Counted from the first letter of the stretch, positions 9,424 through 19,953 are shown. The stretch is 64,000 nucleotides of DNA from Lachnospiraceae bacterium (GCA_017513125.1 JAFWDI010000031.1:18304-82303), one strand, 5' to 3'. Notes: generated by a model not told the origin, from the letters alone. A program made the numbers and translations.

Positions 9424-10005
9424 ATGACACAGGCGGAAGAAAAGAAGGCGCTCAGGAAGCAGATCATCGCTGAACGCAATAAACTGTCACACACGGAGAT
9501 CTACGCGAAGAGCAGCGCGATCACGCGGCGGCTCATCGGAGACGACGTGTTTATCGGCAGCGATACGATCATGATGTTCGTTTCATATAAGACCGAGGTC
9601 CGCACCTGGGAACTGATGGATCTGGTCGTGAGTTCCGGAAAGACGCTCGCGATCCCCAGAGTCGAAGGCGAAGTGATCCGGTTTTACATCGTGGACGGAC
9701 CGGAGGACACGGAGCCCGGCTGCATGGGGATCATGGAGCCTCGCGACCGCTGCCCGGAGTATATCCCGCCGGAGGATAAGTCCCGCGTGCTGATGATCAC
9801 GCCCGGCGTGGCATTTGACGAGGAGGGGCGCCGTATGGGATACGGCGGGGGCTATTACGACAGGTATTTCGAACGGTATCCGGGTCTGCGGAAGGCCGCT
9901 CTGGCTTTTGACCTGCAGATCACGGATCATGTACCGACCGAAGAGACGGATGTGAAGGTCGATATGATCTATACGGAGACCAGAAAGATCGTCTGCGGTG
10001 AGTGA
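9424..10005 (+). CDS. 5-formyltetrahydrofolate cyclo-ligase
   Basis: The enzyme converts 5-formyl-THF to 5,10-methenyl-THF using ATP and returns a storage folate to the active pool. The 193-residue protein shows the family's N-terminal pattern KKALRKQIIAERNKLS, the middle segment TEVRTWELMD, and the C-terminal substrate/ATP site TPGVAFDEEGRRMGYGGGYYDRYF. Length is normal. CGGAGGCG precedes the ATG. It lies between proB and asnB in a tight + strand run, so it is probably cotranscribed with them, although no direct pathway link to proline synthesis is known. Confidence 0.95.
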   Translation: MTQAEEKKALRKQIIAERNKLSHTEIYAKSSAITRRLIGDDVFIGSDTIMMFVSYKTEVRTWELMDLVVSSGKTLAIPRVEGEVIRFYIVDGPEDTEPGCMGIMEPRDRCPEYIPPEDKSRVLMITPGVAFDEEGRRMGYGGGYYDRYFERYPGLRKAALAFDLQITDHVPTEETDVKVDMIYTETRKIVCGE

Positions 10006-10056
10006 CGTCATTCGCGGCTGCAGCGGTTCTCAGGGGGAGAAAGCGGAAGGCGGAAT

Positions 10057-11913
10057 ATGTGCGGTATCGCCGGAATCGTTACGAAAGAACAGCATAAGCG
10101 TGAGACCGCTGAGCGGATGAGCGAACGCATCGCGCACCGCGGCCCGGACGGGGCCGGGATGTATGTCGATGAGGACATTGCCCTGGCGCACCGGAGACTG
10201 TCGATCATCGACCTCGAGGGCGGAGCGCAGCCGATGTATAACGAGGACGGTTCGCTGGTCGTCGTTTTTAACGGTGAGATCTATAATTACCGTGAGCTGC
10301 GGGAAGAGCTGCTCACAGCCGGACACGTGTTCGGCACGAACAGCGACACAGAGGTCCTGCTTCACGGTTTTGAAGAGTGGGGCGATGAGCTCCCCTCGAA
10401 GCTGCGCGGGATGTTCGCATTCGCGCTCTGGGATATCGCGAAGAAAGAACTGTTTCTGGCACGCGATCACTTCGGGATCAAACCTCTGTATTACGCGCAG
10501 ATGGGCGGGGCGTTTTTTTTCGCTTCCGAGATTAAGGCCTTTCTGGATGTTCCGGAGTTCCGCATGGAGCTGAACGAAGATATCCTCCAGCCGTTTCTGG
10601 AGTTTTCGTTCGTTCCGACGACCGAGACGTTTTTCCGCGGGGTGTTCCGGCTGGACGCGGGGCATACGCTGCGTTTCCGGGACGGAAAAGCGGAGACGGT
10701 GCGCTATTACCGGCCTGAGTTCGGGGGCGTCCGGCCGGCATCCTATGAGGAGGCTGTCACGAAAGTCGGAGAGACGATGCGCGATTCGGTCGAGCATCAT
10801 ATGATCGCCGACGTTGAAGTCGGATCGTTCCTTTCGAGCGGTATCGATTCGTCGTATCTGGTAAGCCTCGCGCGCCCGGATAAGACCTATACGGTCGGAT
10901 ACTCGGCGGAAAAGTATAACGAGATCTCATATGCGGAGGATCTCTGCGAAAAGCTTTCGATCACGAACCGTTCGAAGATCATCGGGGAGGATGAGTTTTT
11001 CCGCGTGCTTCCGAAAGCACTGTATCACCTGGACGAGCCGACCAGCGACCCTGCGGCGATCTCGCTTTACTTCGTGGCGCAGATGGCTGCGCGCGACGTG
11101 AAGGTCGTCCTTTCCGGCGAGGGTGCGGACGAGTTTTTCGGCGGATATAACTATTACCGAGAGGAAGTGGATCTTTCCGCGTATAACCGGATCCCGTTCC
11201 CGCTCCGGCGTGCTGCGGCCGCGGTCGCGGGTCTGCTTCCGGAAGGCCGCGGACTGAATTTTATCGTGCGGCGCGGGACCAGACTTGAGGACGGATATAT
11301 CGGCGTGAACCGGAATTTCTCCGAAAAGATGGCGCGCCGGGTCCTGAGGAGACCCTGCAGGCTGCGCGGCGCCGACGTGGCGCGGCCGGTCTACGAAGCC
11401 TATCGCGGCAGTTCGAACATCGATAAGATGCAGGCGGTCGACATCCATTTCTGGCTGATCAAGGACATTCTGCTGAAGGCAGACCGGATGACGATGGCTC
11501 ACTCGCTCGAGGGCCGTGTCCCTTTCACGGACCGCGAAGTGTTCCGGACGGCGGCGTCATTGCCGCTGGACTGGAAGGTAACGAAGGAAAACACGAAGGT
11601 AGCGCTGCGTGACGCGGCGAAGGCTGTGATTCCGACGGAGGCCTATAAGAAGAAAAAACTCGGATTTCCCGTCCCGATCCGCGAGTGGATCCGTGACGAG
11701 GCGGTCCGGAACGAGATCTGCCGCGCATTCGACACTGAGGTCTCGAAGAAGTATTTTGACAACCGTATGATCCACCGGCTGTTTGACGAGCATCTGGCCG
11801 GGAAGAAGGATAATTACCGCAAGGTCTGGACGATCTACTGCTTCATCCGCTGGTACGAAGTGTTCTTCGGCGGAGAAGCGGAAGAGGTGAAGGAAGAAAG
11901 AGGTGTTTTATGA
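10057..11913 (+). CDS. asnB: Asparagine synthetase B (glutamine-hydrolysing)
   Basis: The 618-residue enzyme makes asparagine from aspartate, ATP and glutamine. The nucleophile Cys2 follows the start Met (MCGIAGIV). The N-terminal class II glutaminase domain includes [27 protein letters not shown] and [14 protein letters not shown]. The synthetase domain has the PP-loop [12 protein letters not shown] (about residue 260) and [16 protein letters not shown]. Everything needed for activity appears to be present. The gene ends in an ATGA overlap with proA, so the two are translationally coupled. This separates proA from proB in what would otherwise be a proBA operon. Confidence 0.95.
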   Translation: MCGIAGIVTKEQHKRETAERMSERIAHRGPDGAGMYVDEDIALAHRRLSIIDLEGGAQPMYNEDGSLVVVFNGEIYNYRELREELLTAGHVFGTNSDTEVLLHGFEEWGDELPSKLRGMFAFALWDIAKKELFLARDHFGIKPLYYAQMGGAFFFASEIKAFLDVPEFRMELNEDILQPFLEFSFVPTTETFFRGVFRLDAGHTLRFRDGKAETVRYYRPEFGGVRPASYEEAVTKVGETMRDSVEHHMIADVEVGSFLSSGIDSSYLVSLARPDKTYTVGYSAEKYNEISYAEDLCEKLSITNRSKIIGEDEFFRVLPKALYHLDEPTSDPAAISLYFVAQMAARDVKVVLSGEGADEFFGGYNYYREEVDLSAYNRIPFPLRRAAAAVAGLLPEGRGLNFIVRRGTRLEDGYIGVNRNFSEKMARRVLRRPCRLRGADVARPVYEAYRGSSNIDKMQAVDIHFWLIKDILLKADRMTMAHSLEGRVPFTDREVFRTAASLPLDWKVTKENTKVALRDAAKAVIPTEAYKKKKLGFPVPIREWIRDEAVRNEICRAFDTEVSKKYFDNRMIHRLFDEHLAGKKDNYRKVWTIYCFIRWYEVFFGGEAEEVKEERGVL

Positions 11914-13160
11914 CTCTGCAGGAGATGGGGAAAAGAGCGAAAGAGACCGCATTCGTGCTGGGACAGCTGTCCACGCCCGATAAGGACCGCGGTCTGAAAG
12001 CTGCCGCCGAAGCGCTCGTCGCGCACGCGGACGAGATCATCGCGGCGAATGAGACCGACATGGTGAACGGCAGGGAGAAGGGCCTGAACGCAGGCCTTCT
12101 GGACCGACTGATGCTGAACGAGGAACGCATCGCCGGGCTGGCCGACGGCATCATGGACATCGTGAAGCTCGACGACCCCATCGGCGCCGTCGAGGATATG
12201 AAAAAGCGCCCGAACGGACTTCTGATCGGCCGGAAGCGCGTGCCGCTCGGCGTGGTTGGCATGATCTATGAGGCGCGTCCGAATGTCACGAGCGACGTTT
12301 TCGCTCTTTGCTTTAAGACGGGCAATGCCGCGATCCTGAAGGGCGGCAGCGACGCGATTCACTCGAACATCGCGATCGTCCGCGTGATCCGCGAGGCGCT
12401 CGCGGCGGAGGGATTGCCCGAGGATGCGCTGCAGCTGATCGAGTCCACGGACAGGGAGACGACCACCGAGTTCATGCGGATGCGGGAGTATCTGGATGTG
12501 CTGGTTCCGCGCGGAAGCGCGCGGCTGATCCGCCACGTCGTCGAGAACTCCCAGGTGCCCGCGATCGAGACCGGCAGCGGCAACTGCCACATTTTCGTCG
12601 ATGAGAGCGCGGATCTTGAGAACGCGGTCGAGATCATTTTTAACGCGAAGACGCAGCGCATCGGTGTGTGCAATGCCTGCGAGTCGCTGGTCGTTCATGA
12701 GAAGGTCGTCGGGAAACTGATGCCTATGCTGACCGCGAAACTTCGCGAGAAACAGGTCGAGATCCGGGCGGACGAAGCCGCTCTCGAGGCGTCCGGGGGG
12801 GCTTCCGAAGTCATCCCCGCGACCGAAGAAGACTGGGGCACCGAGTATCTGGACTACATCCTTTCGGTCCGCACGGTCTCCGGCATCGATGAGGCGATCG
12901 AACACATAAACCGTTATAATACCGGGCACTCCGAGGCGATCATCACGAACGACTACGCGAACGCGCAGAAGTTCCTCGACCGCATCGACGCGGCGGCAGT
13001 GTATGTGAACGCGTCCACGCGCTTTACCGACGGCGGCGAGTTCGGCCTCGGAGCCGAGCTGGGCATCAGCACGCAGAAACTGCACGCGCGCGGACCGATG
13101 GGTCTGGAGGCGCTCACGACGACGAAATTCATCATTTACGGAAGTGGACAGATCAGGTGA
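11910..13160 (+). CDS. proA: Gamma-glutamyl phosphate reductase (glutamate-5-semialdehyde dehydrogenase)
   Basis: ProA reduces gamma-glutamyl phosphate to glutamate semialdehyde, the second step of proline synthesis. The 416 residues match the aldehyde-dehydrogenase-fold ProA family: [36 protein letters not shown] in the cofactor domain (residues about 110-150), VPRGSARLI, and [15 protein letters not shown] with the catalytic cysteine. The C-terminus has [27 protein letters not shown]. The start ATG overlaps the asnB stop, and the stop overlaps the GTG start of miaB (GTGA), giving tight coupling on both sides. Confidence 0.96.
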   Translation: MTLQEMGKRAKETAFVLGQLSTPDKDRGLKAAAEALVAHADEIIAANETDMVNGREKGLNAGLLDRLMLNEERIAGLADGIMDIVKLDDPIGAVEDMKKRPNGLLIGRKRVPLGVVGMIYEARPNVTSDVFALCFKTGNAAILKGGSDAIHSNIAIVRVIREALAAEGLPEDALQLIESTDRETTTEFMRMREYLDVLVPRGSARLIRHVVENSQVPAIETGSGNCHIFVDESADLENAVEIIFNAKTQRIGVCNACESLVVHEKVVGKLMPMLTAKLREKQVEIRADEAALEASGGASEVIPATEEDWGTEYLDYILSVRTVSGIDEAIEHINRYNTGHSEAIITNDYANAQKFLDRIDAAAVYVNASTRFTDGGEFGLGAELGISTQKLHARGPMGLEALTTTKFIIYGSGQIR

Positions 13161-14629
13161 CGGAGAACACGAAAAATACATCGATATGGGACGCCGGGGG
13201 CTTCGGAGACGAAGATCTCACGGAGCTGGCTCTTCAGGAGAACGCGATCCTGAATGTGAGGAAGCTGGTCGGAGAGATCTCAGAGATGAAAGGCCGCCCG
13301 CTGACGGCCTGCGTCCGTTCGTTCGGATGTCAGATGAATGCCAGAGATTCCGAGAAGCTTTCTGGCGTTCTGCTGCGCTGCGGCTATCTTCTGACGGACG
13401 ATGAGGACGCGGATCTGGTGATCTTCAACACCTGCACGGTGCGCGATACCGCGAATACGCGCGTGTACGGCCGGCTCGGTCAGATCCATCACTTTAAGAA
13501 GAGCAGAAAGGACATGATCGTCTGCATCTGCGGCTGCATGCCGCAGGCGGAAGGGGCAGCGGAGGAGATCCACCGTCGGTTCCCTTTCATTGACATCATT
13601 TTCGGAACGCATAATCTGTTCCGGTTCGCGACGCTTCTGTACGAAAAGCTGTCCGGAGGCGGCGCAGGTAAGAACGGGACCGTCATCGAGATCTGGAAAG
13701 ATACGCAGCAGATCGTCGAAGGGCTGCCCGTTCGGAGAGAATACCCCTGGAAGTCTGGCGTGAACATCAGTTTCGGGTGCAATAATTTCTGCACCTACTG
13801 CATCGTTCCCTACGTGCGCGGGCGCGAGCGGTCGCGGTCCCCGCGTGAGATCATTCACGAGATCGAGCGTCTGTCGGAAGACGGCGTGATCGAGATCATG
13901 CTGCTGGGACAGAATGTGAATTCGTACGGAAACGATATTCCCGGCGGGATGCGGTTTCCGGAACTGCTCGCGCGGGCCGCGGAGGTTCCCGGCATCGAGC
14001 GCGTCCGCTTCATGACCTCACACCCGAAAGACCTGAGCGACGAACTCATCGACGTGATGGCGGGTTCGCCGAAGATCGCGGATCACCTGCACCTGCCGGT
14101 CCAGTCCGGCTCGAGCCGTGTGCTGCACGTCATGAACCGCCGCTATACGAAGGAAGATTATCTGGCGCTTGTCGAACGGATCCGCGCGAAGATGCCCGAC
14201 ATCTCTCTGACGACCGATATCATCGTCGGATTTCCGGGCGAGACAGAGAGCGATTTTCTGGAAACGCTGGATCTGGTACGGCGGGTCCGGTATGACAGCG
14301 CGTTCACGTTCCTGTACTCGGTGCGGTCCGGGACACTGGCTGCCGATATGCCGGATCAGATTCCGCACGAGATCGCGCAGGAGCGCTTCGACCGCCTGCT
14401 GACCGAAGTCCAGCAGATCGCGAACGAGACCATCGCGCGGCATGTCGGGAAAACGATGACTGCGCTGGCCGAAAGCACGGATCCGAAAGAACCCGGCATG
14501 CTTTCGGGCCGCCTGGGAAATAATATCATGATCCATTTCCCGGGTCCCGCGGACAGAATCGGGACCATGGTCCCGGTGCGGATCCTGAAGCAGCATGGGT
14601 TTTACTATACCGGAGAGATCGCGGAGTGA
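13157..14629 (+). CDS. miaB: tRNA-2-methylthio-N6-dimethylallyladenosine synthase
   Basis: MiaB is a radical SAM methylthiotransferase that adds a methylthio group to i6A37 of tRNA. The 490-residue protein has the N-terminal UPF0004 domain with three cluster cysteines ([28 protein letters not shown]), then the radical SAM motif [20 protein letters not shown], and a C-terminal TRAM domain ending [10 protein letters not shown]. Starts at GTG, whose bases overlap the proA stop. The substrate-producing gene miaA is in the same window at 23.5 kb, beyond mutS, an inserted cassette and mutL. Confidence 0.96.
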   Translation: MTENTKNTSIWDAGGFGDEDLTELALQENAILNVRKLVGEISEMKGRPLTACVRSFGCQMNARDSEKLSGVLLRCGYLLTDDEDADLVIFNTCTVRDTANTRVYGRLGQIHHFKKSRKDMIVCICGCMPQAEGAAEEIHRRFPFIDIIFGTHNLFRFATLLYEKLSGGGAGKNGTVIEIWKDTQQIVEGLPVRREYPWKSGVNISFGCNNFCTYCIVPYVRGRERSRSPREIIHEIERLSEDGVIEIMLLGQNVNSYGNDIPGGMRFPELLARAAEVPGIERVRFMTSHPKDLSDELIDVMAGSPKIADHLHLPVQSGSSRVLHVMNRRYTKEDYLALVERIRAKMPDISLTTDIIVGFPGETESDFLETLDLVRRVRYDSAFTFLYSVRSGTLAADMPDQIPHEIAQERFDRLLTEVQQIANETIARHVGKTMTALAESTDPKEPGMLSGRLGNNIMIHFPGPADRIGTMVPVRILKQHGFYYTGEIAE

Positions 14630-14695
14630 TCCGGGATCGATCCGTCCGCAGAGCAGATCTCCGCAAAGGCGGAGAGCAGTAAGGAGAGCAGTAAA

Positions 14696-17380
14696 GTGGC
14701 ATTGTCACCGATGATGCAGCATTATCTGGGCATGAAGGAAGAGTACGCGGACTGCATACTCTTTTACCGGCTCGGGGATTTTTACGAGATGTTTTTCGAC
14801 GATGCGAAGCTCGTGTCGCGGGAACTCGAACTGACCCTGACCGGCAAGGACTGCGGCCTTGAAGAGCGCGCGCCGATGTGCGGCGTTCCGTTCCATGCGG
14901 CCGAGACCTATATCGGCCGTCTGGTCGAGAAGGGTTATAAAGTCGCGATCGCGGAACAGGTCGAGGATCCGAAAAAAGCGAAAGGACTCGTGAAGCGCGA
15001 GGTCATCCGCATCGTCACGCCGGGAACGATCACGTCTGATTCGGCGCTGGAAGGCGATCGGAATCTGTATATCGCCTGCGTCAGCGCGAACGTGTCGCGT
15101 GCCCAGGGGCGCGCGGCGGCCAATGCCCAGGCCCGCGCCGTCTATGGTCTTGCGTTCTGTGATCTTTCGACCGGAGACCTGTTTGCGGCGTCGATTCGCT
15201 CGAAAGAGCAGCTTTCCGATGAGCTGCTGAAGTACGATCCGGCCGAGATCCTGGTGCCCGAGCAGATACTCGGAGATGCCGAACTGTTTAACGCGGACGC
15301 GGTCCTGGAAGCGGGGAAATGCCTGACCGGACGTGCCGCACACGAATATTCCGAAGGGACCGTAACGGACGTTCTGAAGCGTCATTTTCACGTCGGAAGC
15401 CTGGAGGGGCTCGGCATTTCCTCGGAGCCCGAGATCGCCGCAGCCTGCGGAGCGCTTCTCGCATATCTTTACGAGACGCAGAAAAACTCCCTGTCCCACA
15501 TTACGAATCTGCGCGTTTACGAGAGCAACGGATGCATGCTGCTTGACCACGCCGCCAGAAGAAACCTGGAGCTGACCGAGACCCTTCGCGATAAGAAAAA
15601 GCGCGGATCTCTGCTCTGGGTGCTGGATAAGACGAAGACCGCGATGGGCGCCCGGCTGCTTCGCAGCTGGATCGAGCGTCCGCTGGTCGACCGTGAGGCG
15701 ATCCTGGAACGGCAGGACGCGGTCGAAGAGCTGAACGCGGACCCCGTGACCCGTGAAGAACTGGCCGAGTATCTGGGACCGGTCTATGATCTGGAACGCC
15801 TGATGGGAAAGATCTCGACACGTTCCGCGAACCCGCGCGATCTCGCGGCGTTCCGTCAGTCGCTCGAACCGGTTCCCGCGGTCCGGACGCTGCTGGCCGA
15901 CGCCCGCGGATCTCTGCTCGCACACCTTTACGCGGACATGGATCCGCTCACGGATCTCTGCAGCCTGATCGGCGAGGCGATCGTGGAGGATCCGCCGTTT
16001 GCCGTCAAGGAAGGCGGCATCATCCGCCCGGGTTTCAGTGAGGAAGCGGACACGCTCCGCAGCGCCTCGACGGACGGAAAGAAATGGCTGGCGGAACTCG
16101 AGGCGGAGGAGAAGGAGCGCACCGGCATCAAAAACCTGCGTATCCGCTATAACCGCGTGTTCGGATATTATCTGGAAGTCACGAATTCGTTCCTGGATAT
16201 GGTGCCGGACGACTACATCCGAAAACAGACGCTCACGACCGCGGAACGTTTTACGACCCCGCGGCTGAAGGAGCTGGAAAATATCATCCTGGGGGCGGAC
16301 GAGAAGCTTTCCGCGCTCGAATATGAACTGTTCTGCCGGATCCGCGACCGGATCGCCGGAGAAGTGCTCCGGATCCAGAAGACCGCACGCGCGCTGGCCG
16401 CGCTCGACGCGCTCATCTCGCTCGGAAAGACCGCCGAACAGAACGGTTACGTGCGGCCGGATATCAATGCCGAGGGCCGCATCGTCATCAAAGACGGACG
16501 CCACCCGATCGTCGAGAAGATGCTGCCGGACGGCGCGTTCATCCCGAACGACGCTTATCTCGACGGCGGCGACAGCCGTATGAGCATCATCACCGGCCCA
16601 AATATGGCGGGAAAGTCGACGTATATGCGTCAGACGGCACTGATCGTGCTGATGGCACAGATCGGAAGCTTCGTTCCCGCCTCGAAAGCGGATATCGCGA
16701 TCTGTGACCGCGTATTCACGCGTGTCGGCGCATCGGATGACCTCGGCAGCGGACAGAGCACGTTCATGGTCGAGATGAGCGAAGTCGCGAATATTCTTCG
16801 CAATGCCGGCCCGGACAGCCTGATCATTCTCGACGAGATCGGCCGCGGAACCAGCACGTTCGACGGCCTCAGCATTGCATGGGCGGTGCTGGAGTACATC
16901 GCGGACCGCGCGGAGATCGGCGCGAAGACCTTGTTTGCCACGCATTATCATGAGCTGACGCAGCTCGAAGGAATGCTCGACGGCGTACGTAATTTCTCTG
17001 TCGCGGTGCGCGAGTCGGGAGAGGACATCGTATTTCTTCGAAAGATCGTCGAAGGCGGTGCGGACCAGAGCTACGGCATACAGGTCGCGAAACTGGCCGG
17101 CGTTCCGAAGAGTGTGACCGATCGCGCGTCCGAGATCCTCGCGGAGCTCGATAAGGCCGACCTGACACGGCACGCGAAAGCGCTTGTGGAGACCGAGGGA
17201 CAGCTGACGTTTGATTTTATCGCACCGAAGATCGCGAAAAAGGCGAAGACAGCCCCTGCACCCGCGCCCGGGAACGGGAAGGGAGAGGAGCTCCTGAAAG
17301 CGCTCGGCGAACTGCAGCCGGACAATATGACCCCGATGGATGCGCTGAACCTTCTCTATGAGTGGAAAAAGAGGTTTTAG
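14696..17380 (+). CDS. mutS: DNA mismatch repair protein MutS
   Basis: MutS recognises mismatches and starts repair together with MutL. The 894-residue protein carries the mismatch-recognition motif FYRLGDFYEMFFDDA near the N-terminus (the Phe-x-Glu is inside GDFYEMF), connector, lever and clamp domains, then the ABC-type ATPase with Walker A GPNMAGKSTYMRQ and Walker B LIILDEIGRGTSTFDG. The C-terminal tail after the ATPase is Ala/Pro-rich and ends in a short helical piece. Start is GTG with AAGGAG nine bases upstream. No terminator is visible after the stop. mutL, normally adjacent, is 4.2 kb downstream behind a four-gene cassette. Confidence 0.97.
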   Translation: MALSPMMQHYLGMKEEYADCILFYRLGDFYEMFFDDAKLVSRELELTLTGKDCGLEERAPMCGVPFHAAETYIGRLVEKGYKVAIAEQVEDPKKAKGLVKREVIRIVTPGTITSDSALEGDRNLYIACVSANVSRAQGRAAANAQARAVYGLAFCDLSTGDLFAASIRSKEQLSDELLKYDPAEILVPEQILGDAELFNADAVLEAGKCLTGRAAHEYSEGTVTDVLKRHFHVGSLEGLGISSEPEIAAACGALLAYLYETQKNSLSHITNLRVYESNGCMLLDHAARRNLELTETLRDKKKRGSLLWVLDKTKTAMGARLLRSWIERPLVDREAILERQDAVEELNADPVTREELAEYLGPVYDLERLMGKISTRSANPRDLAAFRQSLEPVPAVRTLLADARGSLLAHLYADMDPLTDLCSLIGEAIVEDPPFAVKEGGIIRPGFSEEADTLRSASTDGKKWLAELEAEEKERTGIKNLRIRYNRVFGYYLEVTNSFLDMVPDDYIRKQTLTTAERFTTPRLKELENIILGADEKLSALEYELFCRIRDRIAGEVLRIQKTARALAALDALISLGKTAEQNGYVRPDINAEGRIVIKDGRHPIVEKMLPDGAFIPNDAYLDGGDSRMSIITGPNMAGKSTYMRQTALIVLMAQIGSFVPASKADIAICDRVFTRVGASDDLGSGQSTFMVEMSEVANILRNAGPDSLIILDEIGRGTSTFDGLSIAWAVLEYIADRAEIGAKTLFATHYHELTQLEGMLDGVRNFSVAVRESGEDIVFLRKIVEGGADQSYGIQVAKLAGVPKSVTDRASEILAELDKADLTRHAKALVETEGQLTFDFIAPKIAKKAKTAPAPAPGNGKGEELLKALGELQPDNMTPMDALNLLYEWKKRF

Positions 17381-17394
17381 AGCCGGTCATGTGC

Positions 17395-17425
17395 ATTAGA
17401 CAAGGTCAACCGCTATGACATTGTC
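17395..17425. promoter_or_regulatory. Shared dyad element, copy 1 (upstream of UroD-like gene)
   Basis: ATTAGACAAGGTCAACCG (17395-17412) matches a second element at 19954 at 15 of 18 positions. Both lie inside a dyad: here GACAAGGT (17399-17406), 11 bases, then ACATTGTC (17418-17425), 7 of 8 positions symmetric. It starts 14 bases after the mutS stop and about 60 bases upstream of a candidate promoter. An operator for a dimeric regulator is inferred; no T-run follows, so it is not a normal terminator. Confidence 0.5.
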
Positions 17426-17485
17426 ACCTATTCCGCATGGGAGATACTGCCAAAAGAGTTTCAATAATTTTATGTGTAAAAGATA

Positions 17486-17514
17486 AAGACAGATTTTGTC
17501 GATTTTTATACAAT
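17486..17514 (+). promoter_or_regulatory. Candidate promoter for the UroD-like cassette
   Basis: AAGACA (17486-17491), a 17-base spacer, and TACAAT (17509-17514) form a plausible sigma-A promoter in an AT-rich stretch. It would give a leader of about 55 bases before the ATG at 17577, which has a strong AGGAGGAG ribosome-binding site. Confidence 0.45.
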
Positions 17515-17576
17515 ATTGCTAGGAATTTTAAACTCTCGTACTTTGTACTAATATCTTTTTACAGGAGGAGTTTCTT

Positions 17577-18959
17577 ATGAAAGATTTACTGTTTCGCTGC
17601 CTGCGGCATGAAGACATCGAGCGTGCGCCCTGGGTCCCGTTCGCCGGCGTTCATGCGGCCAGCCTGAAGGGCTACACCGCCACCGAGATGCTGACGGATG
17701 CCGATAAGGCCGTCGAGTCTCTGCTGGAAGTCAATCGCCTGTATCGTCCGGACGGTCAGCCTGTGATCTTCGACCTGCAGATCGAGGCCGAGTGCCTGGG
17801 CTGCGAGTTGGAGTGGGCGGACGACTGCCCTCCGACCGTTTCCACGCATCCGCTGGAGACCGATGACGAGGAAGAGCCTCCCGTAACTCCCTGCGAGTGC
17901 ACGATTCCCACGCCGGATCAGGGTCGTATTCCCTACGTTCTGGATGTCATGAAGCGCATGAAGGAAGCCGTCGGCGAGACCACGGCTCTCTACGGTCTCA
18001 TCTGCGGACCTTTCACCCTGGCGTCGCATCTTCGCGGAAACCAGATCTTCACCGACTGCTATGATTTCGATGAGGAAGTCGAGGAGCTGATGGATTACTG
18101 CGCGAACGTCGCGATCAAGATGTCCGAGTATTACATCGATGCCGGCATGGACGTCATCGCATCGGTCGACCCGCTGATCTCCCAGATCGGCAGCGACACG
18201 TTCGAGGATTTCTGCTCCGCGCCTTATAAGAAACTGTTCGACTTCATCCGTGAGAAGGGCGCGTTCTCGTCGTTCTTCGTCTGCGGCGATGCGACCAGAA
18301 ACATCGATGTCATGTGCCAGACCGGCCCCGACTCGATCTCGGTCGATGAGAACGTCGACATCGTGGCGGCGAAGGCCATCTGCGATAAGTATAATATCGC
18401 GATCGGCGGAAACATCCCGCTGACCTCCGTCATGCTGCTGGGCAATCAGAACGATAACATGAAGTATGCGGTCGAGCTGCTCGACACCTTCCCGAATAAG
18501 AAGAACTTCATCATTGCCCCCGGCTGCGACATGCCTTACGCGACTCCCGTGGAGAACACGATCGCTCTGGCGCAGGCCGCGATCGACACCGACGCGGTCC
18601 GCGAGATGGTGAAGAACTATGTTCCCGAAGAGATCGACACCTCGGGCGTCGAGATCCCGGATTACGCGAACCTTGAGAAGCCTTTCGTGGAAGTCTTCAC
18701 GCTGGATTCCGCGCAGTGCGCGGCCTGCAGCTACATGATGGGCGCCGCGAACCAGGCGAAGGAGACGTTCGGCGATAAGATCGACATGATCGAGTATAAG
18801 TTCATCTATAAGGAGAACATCGCGCGTGTCGTGAAGATGGGCGTTGCGAAGCTGCCTTCCCTGTACATTAACGGCGAGTGCAAGTTCGAGTCCATCATTC
18901 CTTCGAAGGAAGAGCTCGAGAACGCGATCAATGAAGCGATCGCCGCGATGGGCAAATAA
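17577..18959 (+). CDS. UroD/MtaA-family protein fused to a C-terminal thioredoxin-like domain
   Basis: This 460-residue protein has a uroporphyrinogen decarboxylase-like barrel (about residues 1-355) of the MtaA/CmuA corrinoid methyltransferase branch. Typical pieces are GPFTLASHLRG, SVDENVDIVAAK and APGCDMPYATPVENT. In MtaA-type enzymes a His-x-Cys plus a later Cys bind zinc; here C236 and C317 fit, but the His position is F234 (FVCGD). The last 90 residues form a thioredoxin-like domain with redox motif C381-A-A-C384 and a cis-Pro-type LPSLYINGE. The gene begins a cassette with a CobW GTPase, a radical SAM enzyme and a PadR regulator. Methyl transfer to or from a thiol or corrinoid is an inference; haem synthesis is unlikely. 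Confidence 0.8.
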   Translation: MKDLLFRCLRHEDIERAPWVPFAGVHAASLKGYTATEMLTDADKAVESLLEVNRLYRPDGQPVIFDLQIEAECLGCELEWADDCPPTVSTHPLETDDEEEPPVTPCECTIPTPDQGRIPYVLDVMKRMKEAVGETTALYGLICGPFTLASHLRGNQIFTDCYDFDEEVEELMDYCANVAIKMSEYYIDAGMDVIASVDPLISQIGSDTFEDFCSAPYKKLFDFIREKGAFSSFFVCGDATRNIDVMCQTGPDSISVDENVDIVAAKAICDKYNIAIGGNIPLTSVMLLGNQNDNMKYAVELLDTFPNKKNFIIAPGCDMPYATPVENTIALAQAAIDTDAVREMVKNYVPEEIDTSGVEIPDYANLEKPFVEVFTLDSAQCAACSYMMGAANQAKETFGDKIDMIEYKFIYKENIARVVKMGVAKLPSLYINGECKFESIIPSKEELENAINEAIAAMGK

Positions 18960-18994
18960 TGAAGCCTGTGCCGGTCTGACCGGTGGGAGAAAAC

Positions 18995-19921
18995 ATGACT
19001 GAGCTGTATCTTATTACCGGATTTCTGGGTGCGGGGAAGAGTACCTTCCTGAAAAATTTCATGCACCTGTTCGACGGCCGTAAGATGCAGCTCATTATTA
19101 ATGAGTTCGGAAAGGAGGGCGTCGACGGCGCCCTCCTCGCCGCGCTCGGGATCGGGCTGGAAGAGATCACCGGGGGTTCGGTATTCTGTTCCTGCCGTCT
19201 GGATCAGTTTGAGAAGGCGATGACGACTTTTGTGCAGCCCGATACGGAAGTGCTTCTGGTCGAGGCCTCCGGCCTCACGGATCCGACCGGCGTGAAGAAA
19301 CTGTTCGGGCCGGACAGCAGATATACGAATATCGATTATCAGGGAGCGGTCTGTCTCGTGGACGCGGTCCGTTTTCCGAAGGTATACGCGAAGTCGCGGA
19401 CCGTCGTGAAGCAGATCGCGGCAAGCGACGTGATCCTGATCAATAAAACGGACCTGGCATCGGAAGATGAGCTGGCGCGCACGAGAGAACTGATCCGGAA
19501 CCAGCGCCCGGACGCGGTCGTCATGGAGACGTCGTTCGGACGTGTGGAAGCAGGCATCCTGAAAACGATCGCAGACGCTTACTCGCAGGATGATTCCCTG
19601 ATGAATACCGCTCCGGACATTTCGGTGCGGAGCCTCACGGTCACGATCGAACCGACGATCACGGCATATCAGCTGCGGAAATTCATCGAGATGTTCGTGG
19701 AACAGACATTCCGCGTGAAAGGATTCATTCAGACCGCGGAAGGAATGATGCTCGCGGACTGCGTGGGTAATATCGTAAGCATCAAGCCTTATGACCTTCC
19801 GGTGGACGCGGAGAAGGCCGGTAAGCTGACCGTGCTTTCGGGCGCCGGAATGCCGGTAGTAAAGCATTTGAAACAAGCGGTCTCCTGGTATCCGGATCTG
19901 ATCGGGACCGTTGATTTCTGA
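18995..19921 (+). CDS. CobW/COG0523-type GTP-binding protein
   Basis: A G3E-family P-loop GTPase of 308 residues with Walker A GFLGAGKSTFL at residues about 9-19, IINEFGKEG as switch region, LVEASGLTDPTGV as the Walker B/G3 segment, and INKTDLA as the guanine-specificity motif. COG0523 proteins deliver or insert metals into enzymes. The usual CxCC metal motif after GG is altered here to SVFCSCR, which keeps two cysteines in a shifted pattern. ATG at 18995 is chosen over an upstream in-frame GTG (18983) because GGGAG sits five bases before it. It lies 35 bases after the UroD-like gene and may act as its metallochaperone or cobalamin-related chaperone (inference). Confidence 0.85.
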   Translation: MTELYLITGFLGAGKSTFLKNFMHLFDGRKMQLIINEFGKEGVDGALLAALGIGLEEITGGSVFCSCRLDQFEKAMTTFVQPDTEVLLVEASGLTDPTGVKKLFGPDSRYTNIDYQGAVCLVDAVRFPKVYAKSRTVVKQIAASDVILINKTDLASEDELARTRELIRNQRPDAVVMETSFGRVEAGILKTIADAYSQDDSLMNTAPDISVRSLTVTIEPTITAYQLRKFIEMFVEQTFRVKGFIQTAEGMMLADCVGNIVSIKPYDLPVDAEKAGKLTVLSGAGMPVVKHLKQAVSWYPDLIGTVDF

Positions 19922-19953
19922 TGCTTTGATGTGATATATTTTTTTCGTTGGTA

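Noticed and set aside
14705..17173. Long open frame (822 codons) opposite mutS
   Set aside because: It is an antisense shadow of mutS with biased composition and no recognisable domain.
17577..18959. True uroporphyrinogen decarboxylase for haem synthesis
   Set aside because: No hem genes are near, the sequence follows the MtaA/CmuA branch with paired Cys, and it is fused to a thioredoxin-like domain.
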